Positions 12,722-23,802 of a stretch of DNA of 64,000 nt are shown here, one piece after another. Position 1 is the stretch's first letter. Each line of letters opens with the position of its first letter. Source of the DNA: Tetraselmis striata (taxonomy: Eukaryota; Chlorophyta; Chlorodendrophyceae; Chlorodendrales; Chlorodendraceae); the NCBI GenBank assembly GCA_006384855.1, contig VCJN01001566.1, positions 1-64,000 on the forward strand, written 5' to 3'. The position numbers and the translations under genes were made by a program. The notes below the pieces were generated by a model. It saw nothing but the letters and a program-made list of their open reading frames with translations, searched no databases and was not told where the DNA came from.

Positions 12722-15342
12722 GTCAGTGGCAAAACTTGTGGCATGCTTGGTGATTCTCACCAGGCACCCATGATGATCATTGCATGCTCTCTGAGATGAC
12801 GGATGCAGAGGCAACTTTGGGGCTCGTCATTGATGTAAACCATCTCAAGGCGTACATGCACAGACATACCAAGGGCCAGTCCATCAGATGAGAGGGAGCT
12901 TCCACAGGATGCATGACACCTTTACTGTCCGCTTCCGGTCCGTGGCCTGCCTGTTCATGATTTCACTAATTAGCATTGTGCATGTATAAACCTAGATAAG
13001 GATTACACCATTTTACGTCCCATGCTCAATCCAACAGCGGGCTGCCTCCTCAGGTGGACCGATCATAAGATTGAAAACTGCAAGGGTATCACTCTCAACA
13101 TGTCGCGCTGGCATCTTGGGAAGCTTGAGAACGGCATCACTCGTCAGGCTGCCTACTTGTATGGATCGATCGCATGGCGCTCCCCAAAAGAGCTTCAAGC
13201 TTCAAACCACCCTCCTAGCTAGCAAGGTGTGCCCCCTTTGCTCTTTTATAGCAGAAGCAGGGTCGGGGGTGCCAACAGCAAACATGTGGCCGTATCACTT
13301 GCTCTGTCTGTTCCATGCTCCATTACCGTTGGCCGCTGTGCATGACGATGACCACCTGTGCAACCAGCATATTGACCTTGGGTCTCTATGATGCGAGAGC
13401 GAAAGCAATAAACCCCACCAGAGGGGGTGGTGAATCCTGATGCCACTGCCGTTGTTGTATGCCCCCATTTTTGGACATCTCGCCGCTGCTTGCATGGAAT
13501 GGCTTGAGGGAGTACTGAGGGGTTGACTCCGTGGCTGTTAGTTGGTCCGGCTCAAAGGACCCTTCAGGAGTTTTGCAGTGCGAGGGAGCTGGATATATGG
13601 TCATACAGCCACCCTTGCAGCAAACTATGGCTGACAGCAAAGTGGCTGGAATCTCCGAGGAGGAGGAGCTATTCCCTGACATCCGAGCATGCATAAGGCC
13701 AGGGATCACCTGTGCCGGCCGTACTGACTGTGGGGTTCTCAGCCAAGACCGCAAGGGAGTGACCAATGCACCTGAAGACTCTTTCCGCCTGTCTTGTGTG
13801 CAAGTTACCGGCAGATAAATTCCGAGCCCTCTACCCAATGCTTCCCAACGCTCCCTGTGAGGACCGGGAGAAACTGCAGGTCTGGTGAGGGACGTGAACA
13901 AATATGAGAAGTCAGCGCGGGCAGTGTCTTTTGGGTTCGCAGAGAAAGTGACCCTAGCTGCGCGGCTGTTAGGAATCCCAGGCGGCGTCTCTTCTAGGAC
14001 AACCATGCCAACAAAGTGTGCCTGGCTCGCGTCGGAGCATGAGACTGCACCGACTTGGCAGCCGCGTGATCTGAAGTTTTTACTCACAGATGCTGACCTT
14101 GAGGGCGATGCTGCCGGAGACAGCAACCAGCCACTTGATTGGCCGCAGCTATCACACCTCCTGTGCATTATGTAGGTCTGGCACTTCTTAGCTGGCTATG
14201 GGTGACAACGGCATTCTGACAACACATTCAAATAAGCAGATTGTACTGATGGAGTATTGTATATGACTGCGCTGGCAACTTATGTTCTGCTGCACCATAC
14301 TGGTAATTCGCAACCTAGTTTGAAGCACATCCAGTGGCAGCAGATCTATATATACACTATGTATATATATGAAGATCAATAATGTGTGATGCATGGTTAG
14401 CACTAGTTGCTGTGCATTGTTTGACAATTGACATACCCGTCAAGTATCCTGATGAGGCTGTGCGTGGATAGTAGGACAAGGGATGCAACCCCATTGTGCA
14501 ATCTGCTTGACGTGAAGCGGTTTACTAGCGGCGGCAGCCTCCCAATGCATCTTATGGACGGCGTCCCCTTGGCTTTCACCGCATACATGACAGGCAGCAG
14601 TCAGGGATTTGTTCCATTGGCTGCGGGAGTAGGTTGCCTTGCATGTGCATCCCGTTCACCGACGAACACGCGTAGCTTATCACATGAAGAAATCTGCTGA
14701 ACAACGTATGGAAGCGGCCGCACGCCTTGAGCCGCCACCTGCCAGGAATGAACACAATAGTTGCGGTGCTAAGGGGCATGCAGGCTGCCGTACTTACGCA
14801 GTTCAAATGAGCATTAACCCTTCCTAATGTCAGTGGAGCGCAGCCCTGCGTGGTCTCCCGGAACCTCTGGCAGTACACCGCCTGTCAGGCAAGGTCACCG
14901 CAGGAAGCAGCTTTGTCTGGCCAAGGGCAGCTGGACGCGGCAACATCAGCGCCATTCTGGAGTCAAGGAGTTTAGACACACTACACCGGCGCAATATGAT
15001 GGCATCCATGTGGGATCCAATGGGCCGCCCTATATCTGGAGAATATTCATTCCGCAGGTGTCTGTCACTTTCAAGAGCGCTGCCTGGTGACGCTCTTTGC
15101 GCAGCGCTGAGAATCGCAATCATAAAATGCCGAGATGTGGCTAAGTATTTTCCCCAGTGACCCTGGCCACATGCAGCACACCGTCTCCATTCCCCAGCCA
15201 ACGCGCCCATGAGCCAGGACACCCACGCCCCGGCTGACATTATGTGCACAATGAGTGCTAAGAGAGAGAGCGAGGCATAGAGTGTGTTTTACATGCGTTG
15301 ATGTGGCTTGCAGGTAGGTTGGGTCTTGGTTACTGGCGGGGC
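12722..15342. other. 2.6-kb intergenic stretch with coding-like patches
   Basis: No gene could be assembled. Coding-like patches occur on both strands: minus 13013-13198 (LTSDAVLKLPKMPARH), a long stop-free minus frame at 13386-14168, a plus patch at about 13763-13852 (KLPADKFRALYPMLP) followed by a good GT donor, and minus 14830-15090. They may be exons of an unrecognised gene downstream of PRA1, or old mobile-element debris. None has a motif I can name. A 14350-14375 TA-rich stretch is the only obvious simple sequence. Confidence 0.35.
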
Positions 15343-17262
15343 CTAGACTGCGCTGACTGTCTGCGTGGCCGCAGGCGCCGAGAAGATGCTAAAGAAACTG
15401 CCGTTGTTTTGCTGCAGGTGGGCAGGAAAGCGTGGGGTGGGTGGGCAGCAAGGTGGACGTCAGATAATGCGATGGGAAGAAATCCTGGACCCCTCACACT
15501 ACCTGCCCCGCCACCTACTGATAGCGCATTCGATCACAGGGTTTATCGTTCAGAGGGGGGCAGGCAGCAGGAATGGGCAGTAAAGCGCACTTCCGACTCG
15601 TCCAGGAAGAGATCATCCGGCACCCGCAGGCTTCCATGGGCACCGATTGCAGCCACGCCCAGGCCGACGGCGGAGAAGATGACACTTGCCACACTGAGAG
15701 TCGAGGGTAAGAGGCGAGGGGGTGCCAAACGAGAGGGGGGGGGGGGGGGGGGGGGGGGGGGTTCACGTTTATATTGCAAGATACACGTTTCTGACTTGAC
15801 TGACAACCCCCCCACCCTCTCTTTTCTATCCCATGCCCTAATCTACCTTGCCCTCATGCCACTGTCCAGCAGTCGGCGCCTGTGGAGCCCACCTTGTCAG
15901 GAAGAAGATGACGATGACAGACCCGGCGCTCATGCTGAGGAACTTTTCGCGGTCACTGTAACAGGTTGCAGGCCACACAGCGGGGCGGTGGGGCGGTGGT
16001 GAGGTTAATTGTGATAGCGATTTTCTGGTCTGCCGCGACATGGCACCACAGGGCACGGACAGTAGAGGAAAAGAGCAACAGACGCCCCGCCGCACCTCAG
16101 AGTGCGCTCGCCGATGGTTAGGGGTGTCGTACGAACCGCATACACGTAGGTCCAGGCGGCAGCCAGACCACCCAGCACAATCAGGGAGGAGGGGTTCATC
16201 AGCATCACTGCCAGCGTAGACAGCAGCAGGATCACAGCGTAGTTAATGCGGAAGTAGCCCACGTTGGTCCGCAGCCGGCTCATGGCCTGGACAGTAAACA
16301 CATGCCAGGTGGGCAGGCGTGAGAATGACGTGAGAATTCCCTTCACCCGCGTACCCCCCGCGAGGCACAGGTCATAGCAACGCACCAGACAGCAGATTGG
16401 TGGAGATGCCACCTACCTCGGACAGGTCCGCGGGCTTGGCGAAAGCGGTGCGGTCGAACATCTCAGCCCAAGGCTTCCTCTGCGAGCGGGGCACTCATAA
16501 GCTACAGCACCCATGCGAGGCAGCGGCCCCGAGAGCAGCCTGGAGCCGGTGAAGGCAAAGGCTTGAAAGCAGACGCCAAGTAGGACCCCGCACACTTCAG
16601 CTACGACCCTTCTCGCCCAGTCCCCGGCCCACCCAACGCCATGCTAGCGACGCTCAGGCCCACTGCAGCTTCATATTGCCGTGCTTTGCTGGCGGCACAA
16701 CGATGACGCGTCCGGGCGTCGGCCTGTGTTGGCTGTCCCCCGACCAGCCGTGGTGTCCCATGATATCTCTGGCCAAGGGGTGTAACCCCGGGTCTGGACC
16801 ACGCCGATGTGGTCGGATACCTTCAAAATATAACGAGGTTGCTCGAATTCAGCACGCAAGGCTGTGCACGTGGCTGCTCCGCCTGCCGTGAGTGCGCCGG
16901 GGAAGCGTAGCCAGGAAGCGCCCGAGGCTGCGCAGCTGACATCTAGAATCCCGTCCCCCACTCCCCCGCCCCCGCTGCCACGCCCCTCTACCAAGCGGAC
17001 GGGGATCCCCCTCCGCGCTATTGTTCCCTCAGGTATGCGTCTGGAGCTGGTGCGTGCTGCGGATCCGCACCTGTGAGTACGCGTTTGCGCCATACTCCTT
17101 CAGCCGAGAGGCGACTGCCAGCAGGACGGCCTGGTTGGCGGCCACCGCCGGCGCGGCCCCAAGCGGGACGGGGACTCCCACTGCCGGCTCGTTGACCGAG
17201 GCACCGCCCTTGCTGACGGACGAAGCGTCTCCCATTTTGCCCTCAACATCCATGGTGGCCAT
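15343..17262 (-). CDS. PRA1-family (prenylated Rab acceptor) protein, six exons
   Basis: Small membrane protein of the PRA1/YIP3 family, which binds prenylated Rab GTPases in endomembrane traffic. Exons: 17071-17262, 16417-16479, 16096-16286, 15893-15955, 15591-15693, 15343-15411. All five introns (591, 130, 140, 199 and 179 bp) are GT-AG and the phases agree, giving 226 residues, typical for the family. Family marks in order: KPWAEMFDRTAFAKP before the first membrane domain, RLRTNVGYFRINYAVI, a first hydrophobic pair (about residues 102-135), SDREKFLSMSAGSV, a second hydrophobic pair, then AHGSLRVPDDLFLDE and a polar tail. The start is the first Met of exon 1 (MATMDVEGK); the 64-residue head is poorly conserved in the family. 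Intron 4 holds a 27-base G-run (plus strand, 15735-15761). A DIRS element ends 202 bp upstream of the start codon. Confidence 0.93.
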
Positions 17263-17464
17263 ATTTGCAATGCCCCTGTTTGAGGGGTGACGTGCGGGGT
17301 TCTGTTCGGCAGTTGGGATAGTCTGGCTGGTTGGATATGGGAGAATGGTCGTGAAGTACCGCCGGAGTGAGAAGGTGCTGCTCGCAACGACTTCATCTCG
17401 GCGCGGCCGGTGGGCCCGCCGCGGCCCCACATTAGCGCGCGAATGTAGCGCGCGAATGCCGCCG

Positions 17465-17542
17465 GTTTTCCGGGCCGTGCCCGCTCGCAATTGAGCGGCA
17501 GGCACTGAGACAACACTAGTACGTAGCCTCAGTGTGCAACCG
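17465..17542. repeat. B2 terminal repeat of the DIRS-like element
   Basis: 78 bp, matching B1 at 18036-18113 in direct orientation with two differences. It marks the 3' end of the element, 202 bp from the PRA1 start codon. Confidence 0.9.
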
Positions 17543-17868
17543 GTGCAGGTCGGTGGGCACAGGGGATTCTTTATTACATAAGGGCTTTCGGTGGGCACAG
17601 GGGTGTTCGTTACAGGAAATGCAAAAGCCGGGTAACCGCGGCCTCTATGTAACCATACATCTCATCTCCAGGCCAGCGGTCGTCCAGTAGCAGCAGTGTC
17701 ACTTCAACCATAAGGCACAATACTTAGCACAGTTTGTCAGAGCAACAAATCAAATCCCATAACTAGTACCACAGTACTTGCACCACAGTGCACAAAACAC
17801 ATCGCAGAAACAAGGTACCAAAGTACGCAAAATACAATAAATGAGACTCCAAAGGGAGGGCGGGTGGG

Positions 17869-18113
17869 AAATCAGAGCGCCGGTTAGCACGACGAGAGAA
17901 TGAGCAATCATACTGACAGCCGCCGCATTATATGCGGCGGGCTACGGCACGGAAAACCGGCATTTTCAAATGCCGGTCTCCAGCTGTACTTCGCAAGCTG
18001 CGTACAGCTACATCCACGGCAATTGAAAACGCTTAGTTTTCCGAGCCGTGCCCGCTCGCAATTGAGCGGCATGCACTGAGACAACACTAGTACGTAGCCT
18101 CAGTGTGCAACCG
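17869..18113. repeat. A2 plus B1 internal repeat junction of the DIRS-like element
   Basis: A2 (17869-18033) and B1 (18036-18113) lie side by side, the internal junction expected for split direct repeats. A2 can fold into three consecutive near-perfect hairpins: one around ccgccgcat/atgcggcgg, one around accggcattt/aaatgccggt, and one around agctgtac/gtacagct. Confidence 0.9.
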
Positions 18114-18535
18114 AGTGTACGCAAGATCGGCGGAGCCAGTGTAGAGTTGTCAGTCAAACTCATGACTCATCCTCATGAGCATGCATGATATGTAACAAAT
18201 CAAGTAAAAATATTCTCTGGGCGACCGTCCACCAGCGAATTGTGCACTCGTCCGGTTCAGATTCCGGCATGGGGGCCTCGCAAGGCACGGGTGTAGTCGG
18301 CATTTCAGGAGCGACCGGCCGCTCGTCCACAACAGTGGAACCCGATGGGGCGGGCATGATTGCGTGAGATACGGAGAGCAGTCTTTCGTCACTACTCTTC
18401 ATATACCTGACTTGGCACGAAACACTACTAGAACCCATATGTTGGCCCCAATCCTCTCAGGCAATCCCGGCATTAGCAGCGGCCGAAGCACCGCCACTAC
18501 GGCAAGAGTGTGATCCGTAAGTAGCCAGGAACTCT

Positions 18536-19646
18536 TTAGCAGTAACGCCCATAATGGAGCCCATCCACTGTGACAAGTACCTTGAGTATCGGATGGGCAA
18601 ATGTAATAGTTTTGCCATCGGGAGCAGTTTCGCCTGGGGAAGCCCGGACTAATTTACCAACAAAGCCCTGAAAAATAGGACGAACGGGAGCTTGCCTACC
18701 AGTAGGCCGAGTCAAAATCATCAACCGCTGCAGCAGCCGGACATGGCAAATAGGGCCGGAAATCTCAGATATAACAACCTGTGTCCCTTGACGGTACTGA
18801 TCCGCTTTTCTTTTAACGAATGTAGTCGTCACAAATTTATCGCTCGGGGCGAAAACGACATCGGTGTGTCTCATGCCCGACGCGCAGTCGAACCGGCACA
18901 TTGCGCCAAAACACAGGACGCATAGGACTGCGACTACCAAGTGACAGTAAGGAGCACTCTCATGCGTATACGCCGACGCAAACGCGACAACATCCCGCCA
19001 AAGGAAAGGTTCTTTGCGATTGGAAACCCTGAGGCCGATAGAGCGCTTAGCCGCCTCTCTCACCATAGCGGCCCACGGAGAGAGGGTCGGTAGGTGATTG
19101 TAAAGATTCATACGTTGGTGGAACGCAATCGCAGCGGAAGCTGTTTTTATTACCGAGTACGACTCAGCCGCATTAGCAATGAACTGTAAATAGAGCCACC
19201 GTCTCATCCGACGCTGGCAGGGGGTTCCTGGGAACTGAGAGGGCGGCACACCACTTCAGGAAGCGGCGCCAAGCGTAGGCATAGCCGGAGCCAGTGCTCT
19301 CGGCGACCGTATTACGAGCCGAATTACGAAGGTCATTCAGAAGGGAACACTCGACGGGATCATCTCTATTGATACCAAACTCATTCCAAGGGATCGCCGG
19401 CATCTCAAAACCACCGGGAGGGGAAGCAGCGTGGGCAGGCGCCGTGGACGCAGCGATCCGCGAGCGGGAGAACTGGAGGGCCTGACCGTGAAAAGTCGAT
19501 CCGGATGGCCAGAATGTCCCAGGACGGCGGTCGATGTGCTTTCTGGTTGCCGCTGTTCTGGCCCGGGAGAAAAAGGGCAGGGTCCTCCATGGGGAGCCAC
19601 AGCCAGTCCATGACAACATCAATGAAGTGAGCACCGTCAAGTGCAA
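18536..19646 (-). other. tyrosine recombinase of the DIRS-like element
   Basis: The region resembles the recombinases of DIRS retroelements: an N-terminal helical DNA-binding part, then a catalytic part with ALVVAVLCVLCFGAMCR-like helices, HTDVVF and a C-terminal LKVLV segment. It follows RT/RNase H in element order, as in PAT-type elements. The enzyme inserts a circular cDNA intermediate. The assignment leans partly on context. Confidence 0.7.
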
Positions 19647-19770
19647 GGATATGCCACCAGGAGGAGGAGTCCCAAAAGGGGGTAATCAAAGTGCCCGTAG
19701 CAGCACAAGTGTGCATGTGCCTGAGCACATCACCCACCATTCTGAAAGGAGGGTTAATCCAGCAATTGAA

Positions 19771-21588
19771 CTAAGACCAGTCATGGTGCATAGAGTTGAC
19801 ACCATGAGTGCATGGGCACCAAAACTGAGAAAAGAACACACTACAGTGTGCATTTCTGCTGCTCGCAAAGAGGTCAGCATTATGAGGACCCCATCGAGCA
19901 TCCATCATCTGAAAATAATTACTGTGTAACATCCAGTCACTAGTGTCCTCATATTTGTTGATAGCGTCAGCACGGACATTCCTTTCTCTGGGAACCCAAT
20001 GTAAATCCATAGTGATATCATACTTTACACACAGAAGGTGTAATTCAATAGCCAGATCATTAATAGGGATAGATCTCCTACCTTTCCCCACAATCCATAG
20101 TAGGTTATGGTTATCAGTCTGGATGACTACCAGTGCGCCCACACAAAATGTAATAACAGACATAATGCATCTGATAACTCCTGCCAGCTCTCTGAAGGTA
20201 GAGGACTGGGCTCTCTCCCTCAGAGTAAAGAACTCATGAGCGATAAGTTGATGGGAATCTGACAAGCCATTAATCAGAAGACCACCCCAACCAACATCAC
20301 TAGCATCAGTTTCCAAATTAATCGCCACCACATGCTGACGAGGCCAGATTCTGCCCACACAGGAACTTCTATCTAATCCATCCCAGAACGACAGTTCATT
20401 TCTAGCTTCAGGTATGAGAGAAACCCAGGAGGACCAGGTACACACTGAATTTTGAACGGCATACATATGCCGGGTATAAAGCTGAGCGAGAGAGCCCAGA
20501 GCCAGCTTCATGGAGATAGCTTGGCCGATAATACTAGCCAACTTGCGGACAGACACTCTGCCTCTGCGGGCATACAACAATTCAGCGATGCCTTGCTGTA
20601 ACCTATCCCATCGGTCTTCTGGCACAGAAAAAGTACCGGTGGCAGAGTCTGCCATAAAGCCCAAATGCCTGAGCAATTGAACGGGAGCTGGGGTGCTCTT
20701 CTCTATATTAAGACACAAACCTGACTTACCAAAGTCAGAAAAAATTCTTCTGCCGAGCACTGATGCATCAACAGGTGAGGGGGCACAAAATAGAAAAAAC
20801 ATCCAGGGTAGGACACGAATACCCTCTCTGCGCCAGTATCTGACCAGCTCAGACATGGTCTTAGCAAAGGCATAAGGAGCCACTTTCAATCCAAAAGGTA
20901 AGCTATTGAACATGTAATACTTGCCCTTCCACTGGAAGGCGACATAAGGTTTCGCAAAGGAATGAAACTCGCCGTGACTGAAACCAGATTTCAAATCGAA
21001 AGCGATCATGTGATCACCTTTCATCATAATATCTTTGAGGTCTAAGAGACCCTCAAATTTGAACTTAGGGCAATCAATAGCCTCATTGACATAACGCATA
21101 TCAATGATGAGCCGGAGCTTATCAGAGCGGGGTTTAGGCACAGCGCCTATAGGACTAACCACAGTAGGTTTATCAGAAGTCTCGTAAACATGGCCCGCAG
21201 CCACCATTTCAACAACACACTCATCCACAAACTCTGAATTCTGGTGGGCCGTTCTAAGGTTGGGGAACTCAGCTGGTGCAGGGGGGGCAGTCTTCCAACG
21301 AAGAGAAAAGCCATCCTCGATCCATCGCAGGACCCATGAGCGAGGGCGGCATGTAGAACGCCAGAACGGGAGTGACCTCTTCAGAGTACCAACTCTGAAC
21401 AGGGGTGTGCCCTGCTCTATCTCAAATCTGTCTAGAGGCTCCCTGAGAGCCCAGTGAAACTCATCATTAGGATGATTAATATGAGGACCAGAAGAGGTAC
21501 CTATAACATAGCAGCCAAAAACAGACAGAATGAATAAAACTGCTGCTATTCTACTGCAAACTGGGTGAGAGAAGAATCCAAAATTCAA
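19771..21588 (-). other. reverse transcriptase and RNase H of the DIRS-like element
   Basis: A 605-residue open frame. RT marks include VVSPIGAVPKPRSDKLRLI, the A-motif region HMIAFDLKSGFSH, and SLPFGLKVAPYAFAK. The RNase H-like part shows LETDASDVGWGG and TDNHNLLWI, and the C-terminal part has WVPRERNVRADAINKYED and RWGPHNADLFAS, a combination characteristic of DIRS rather than LTR/gypsy RTs. The first residues look like leftover linker sequence. Confidence 0.88.
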
Positions 21589-22051
21589 AATCGAATTTGA
21601 AATTCAAAGACTAAAAGATATCAAAAGGAAATCTGACAAAAAATGAGCATACGAAGCTCCAAGACACATAAAAAAATATTCACAAGCACAGGTAAGCTGA
21701 AAGAATGAATCATATCAGCGATACAAATGAAAATGAGTGCAAATCAAGTAGGCATCAGAGCCAAAGGACATAGAGAAACAGTAGCGAAAAAAAAGCAAAA
21801 TGAAAGCTGAATCAGAGTCAGCCAGCCTCATAGGCATTACTTACAAACCAAATGTTGAACGGACAGCAAAGGTATATTCCACAAGCTTCAGGAAGCCATC
21901 AGCCCGAGCTGGAACCAAAAGATGAAATTACAAAGAGAGCCGCATGGACAGTCTCAAATCCCGGAGGATCAATGCACTGGTGCATTATCACAGCGAAGTA
22001 TCAAGTACAGGCTGTAGGAAGCCGTGTACACATCCGGAGATGTATATCAGA

Positions 22052-23219
22052 TCAGCCCTTCTTGGCATTCGGGCAGTGATGCTTCAAGTGGCCAAACGCG
22101 CCACAACCATGGCAAGGGCCGATAACACGACCACCAGAAGGTAAAAAGCCGGAATGGTTATTTTGTTGCGCCAATAAGTTGCCGGCCATAACTGAAGCCA
22201 TAGCAAGGGGATCGAAACCATTGTAATAACCACGACCTCCAGAACGATTACCGCCGCCGCCACCACGGCCACTACGCTTACCGCCGTAACCACGGCCACC
22301 ACCGACGCCACGACCACCTCCTCCAGTGTTGGTGGAAGCCCGATCTGCCTTACTATACGAGGGCTTCGTCAGCTTCATAGCTTTACGAGCTCTTTCTTTT
22401 GGGGGACAGAGTCATATCTGGGCCGAAGATATCATCTCCACGATACATGTCAGCAATATCGGAGGAAAACTTGTGCCGAAGGCATAGAATCATGGCTTCT
22501 TCGTATGTGGTACGAAGCAGATTCCTAAGAAAGCGAGGTACAGTCCACTCTGAAGTGGACGACTTCATCTCCTCTACTGGGACTGGGCGCTTGGCGGGAA
22601 CCTCCTTCTTCATATCGGGGTATGCTTGGATCATAGTATCATATAGCTGCCAAGTAATATGAAAAACGAGCGCCATAAACTGAAACTGCTGGATACGGAT
22701 AACGTGAGTTTTACCAATGACCTTATCCTTGAAACCTCCAGGCGGCTGGGGGAGCTCTCGAGGAAACAGCTTAGAGTCGCTGCCGAAGTCGTCGTCATCG
22801 GAGTCAGAGTCGTCGTCCTGCGCCCTGCGTCGAGCGCGTTTCGAGCGACGCGAAGAAGGAGCAGAAGGAGCCTCCGCCTTGCCTTTGGCTCCCTCCGGGA
22901 TTCCGTTGGCCTCCCCGCCTTTGAGAATGAAAGCATCGAGCTGCGCCTCCAGAGCAGTCCTTCGCGCTGTGTAGTTGTCGATGAGCATGCGGTAGTGCTC
23001 ACGAGATCTCTCTCCTTCAGTAGAGAGAAGCAGCTCCTCAGCAGATTTTATGTCGCGAGAAGCCTCCTTGATAGCGTCCTCTAATTGAGTAACGCGCTTG
23101 TCGAACGGGGACGGACCCTCCGAAGGGCCAGCCTCGTGATCATTGTTCCCAGCATAGATGCAAGGGGTTACAAGTAAGACGAAAGCTGCAAGTAGCAGCA
23201 AGCGGTGGGAGAGGGACAT
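22052..23219 (-). other. gag-like region of the DIRS-like element
   Basis: The region opens with a hydrophobic stretch resembling a signal peptide (MSLSHRLLLLAAFVLLVTP). A charged coiled-coil-like segment, a basic/acidic linker and an aromatic domain follow, and then a Gly/Arg-rich tract and one CCHC zinc knuckle (CHGCGAFGHLKHHC) near the end. The knuckle supports a nucleic-acid-binding gag role. A leading hydrophobic segment is unusual for gag. Confidence 0.7.
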
Positions 23220-23256
23220 GGTGCCCAGATTCGTGGCAGATCAGTAGAACAGACGT

Positions 23257-23421
23257 AAATCAGAGCGCCGGTTAGCACGACGAGAGAATGAGCAATCATA
23301 CTGACAGCCGCCGCATTATATGTGGCGGGCTACGGCACGGAAAACCGGCATTTTCAAATGCCGGTCTCCAGCTGTACTTCGCAAGCTGCGTACAGCTACA
23401 TCCACGGCAATTGAAAACGCT
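23257..23421. repeat. A1 terminal repeat of the DIRS-like element
   Basis: 165 bp, matching A2 at all but one base. Just outside it, 23427-23478 is a second, diverged copy of the last hairpin block (agctgtac/gtacagct), so the outer end carries a local tandem duplication. Confidence 0.9.
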
Positions 23422-23783
23422 CAGTCTTCAGCTGTACTCCGCAAGTTGCGTACAGCTCCATCCACGGTATGTGAAAACGGTATACTGTCTGATAAAAGCA
23501 TAGTAAAAAGTTCGCCCCGGGACGTCCCCGCCCCCGCACTTGACCTCTTGCGCTACTGCAGTCGTAGGTATGTCATAGCCCCTAGACCATTGCCTCATTC
23601 GAGCCCCGAAGGGCTAATGTATCAACCGGGGAAACCCAGGTCTCGCTGGGACGAAATTGCCGAAAATGCATCGGCCATGATTCGATACCAGGACCTCTCG
23701 AGTACGAGACGATCGCTCAACCGAGCGCGGGCAAGGGAAGTACCTGGCCCTGGGCTGGTATTGCACAGACAATATCAGACCAT
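23422..23783. other. host remnant between the DIRS-like element and the LINE
   Basis: About 360 bp of non-coding sequence that should belong to the original PRA1-TspO intergenic region. It starts with the degenerate hairpin copy (to 23478). Bases 23508-23583 resemble 60590-60668, a dispersed short repeat. On the minus strand 23665-23735 has tRNA-like box A and box B sequences but does not fold as a proper tRNA. Confidence 0.5.
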
Positions 23784-23802
23784 ACCAGTACCTGCCTTGT
23801 AC
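23784..23802. repeat. left target-site duplication of the LINE
   Basis: accagtacctgccttgtac; an identical 19-base copy lies at 28396-28414. The unit cctgccttgta occurs twice in tandem here, so the pre-insertion site was itself a short simple repeat. Confidence 0.85.

Larger units (their letters stand above)
17465..23421 (-). mobile_element. DIRS/PAT-like tyrosine-recombinase retrotransposon with split direct repeats
   Basis: In element sense (minus) the order is: A1 repeat 23257-23421; gag-like region 22052-23219; RT/RNase H 19771-21588; tyrosine recombinase 18536-19646; B1 18036-18113 next to A2 17869-18033; a 326-bp spacer; and B2 17465-17542. A1/A2 (165 bp) differ at one base and B1/B2 (78 bp) at two. 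This A1-ORFs-B1A2-B2 plan is the split direct repeat known from PAT, Kangaroo and TOC3. Such elements integrate through a recombinase and make no target duplication. The near-identical repeats point to a young insertion. It looks nearly whole, with perhaps two to four breaks. Confidence 0.9.

Noticed and set aside
13386-14168. 260-residue minus-strand ORF downstream of PRA1
   Set aside because: No domain, low-complexity Ser/Pro content, and competing coding-like patches on the plus strand; not called as a gene.
23665-23745. Possible tRNA gene on the minus strand
   Set aside because: Box A-like and box B-like sequences are present, but the acceptor and anticodon stems do not pair properly. 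At best it is a tRNA-derived fragment or SINE head.
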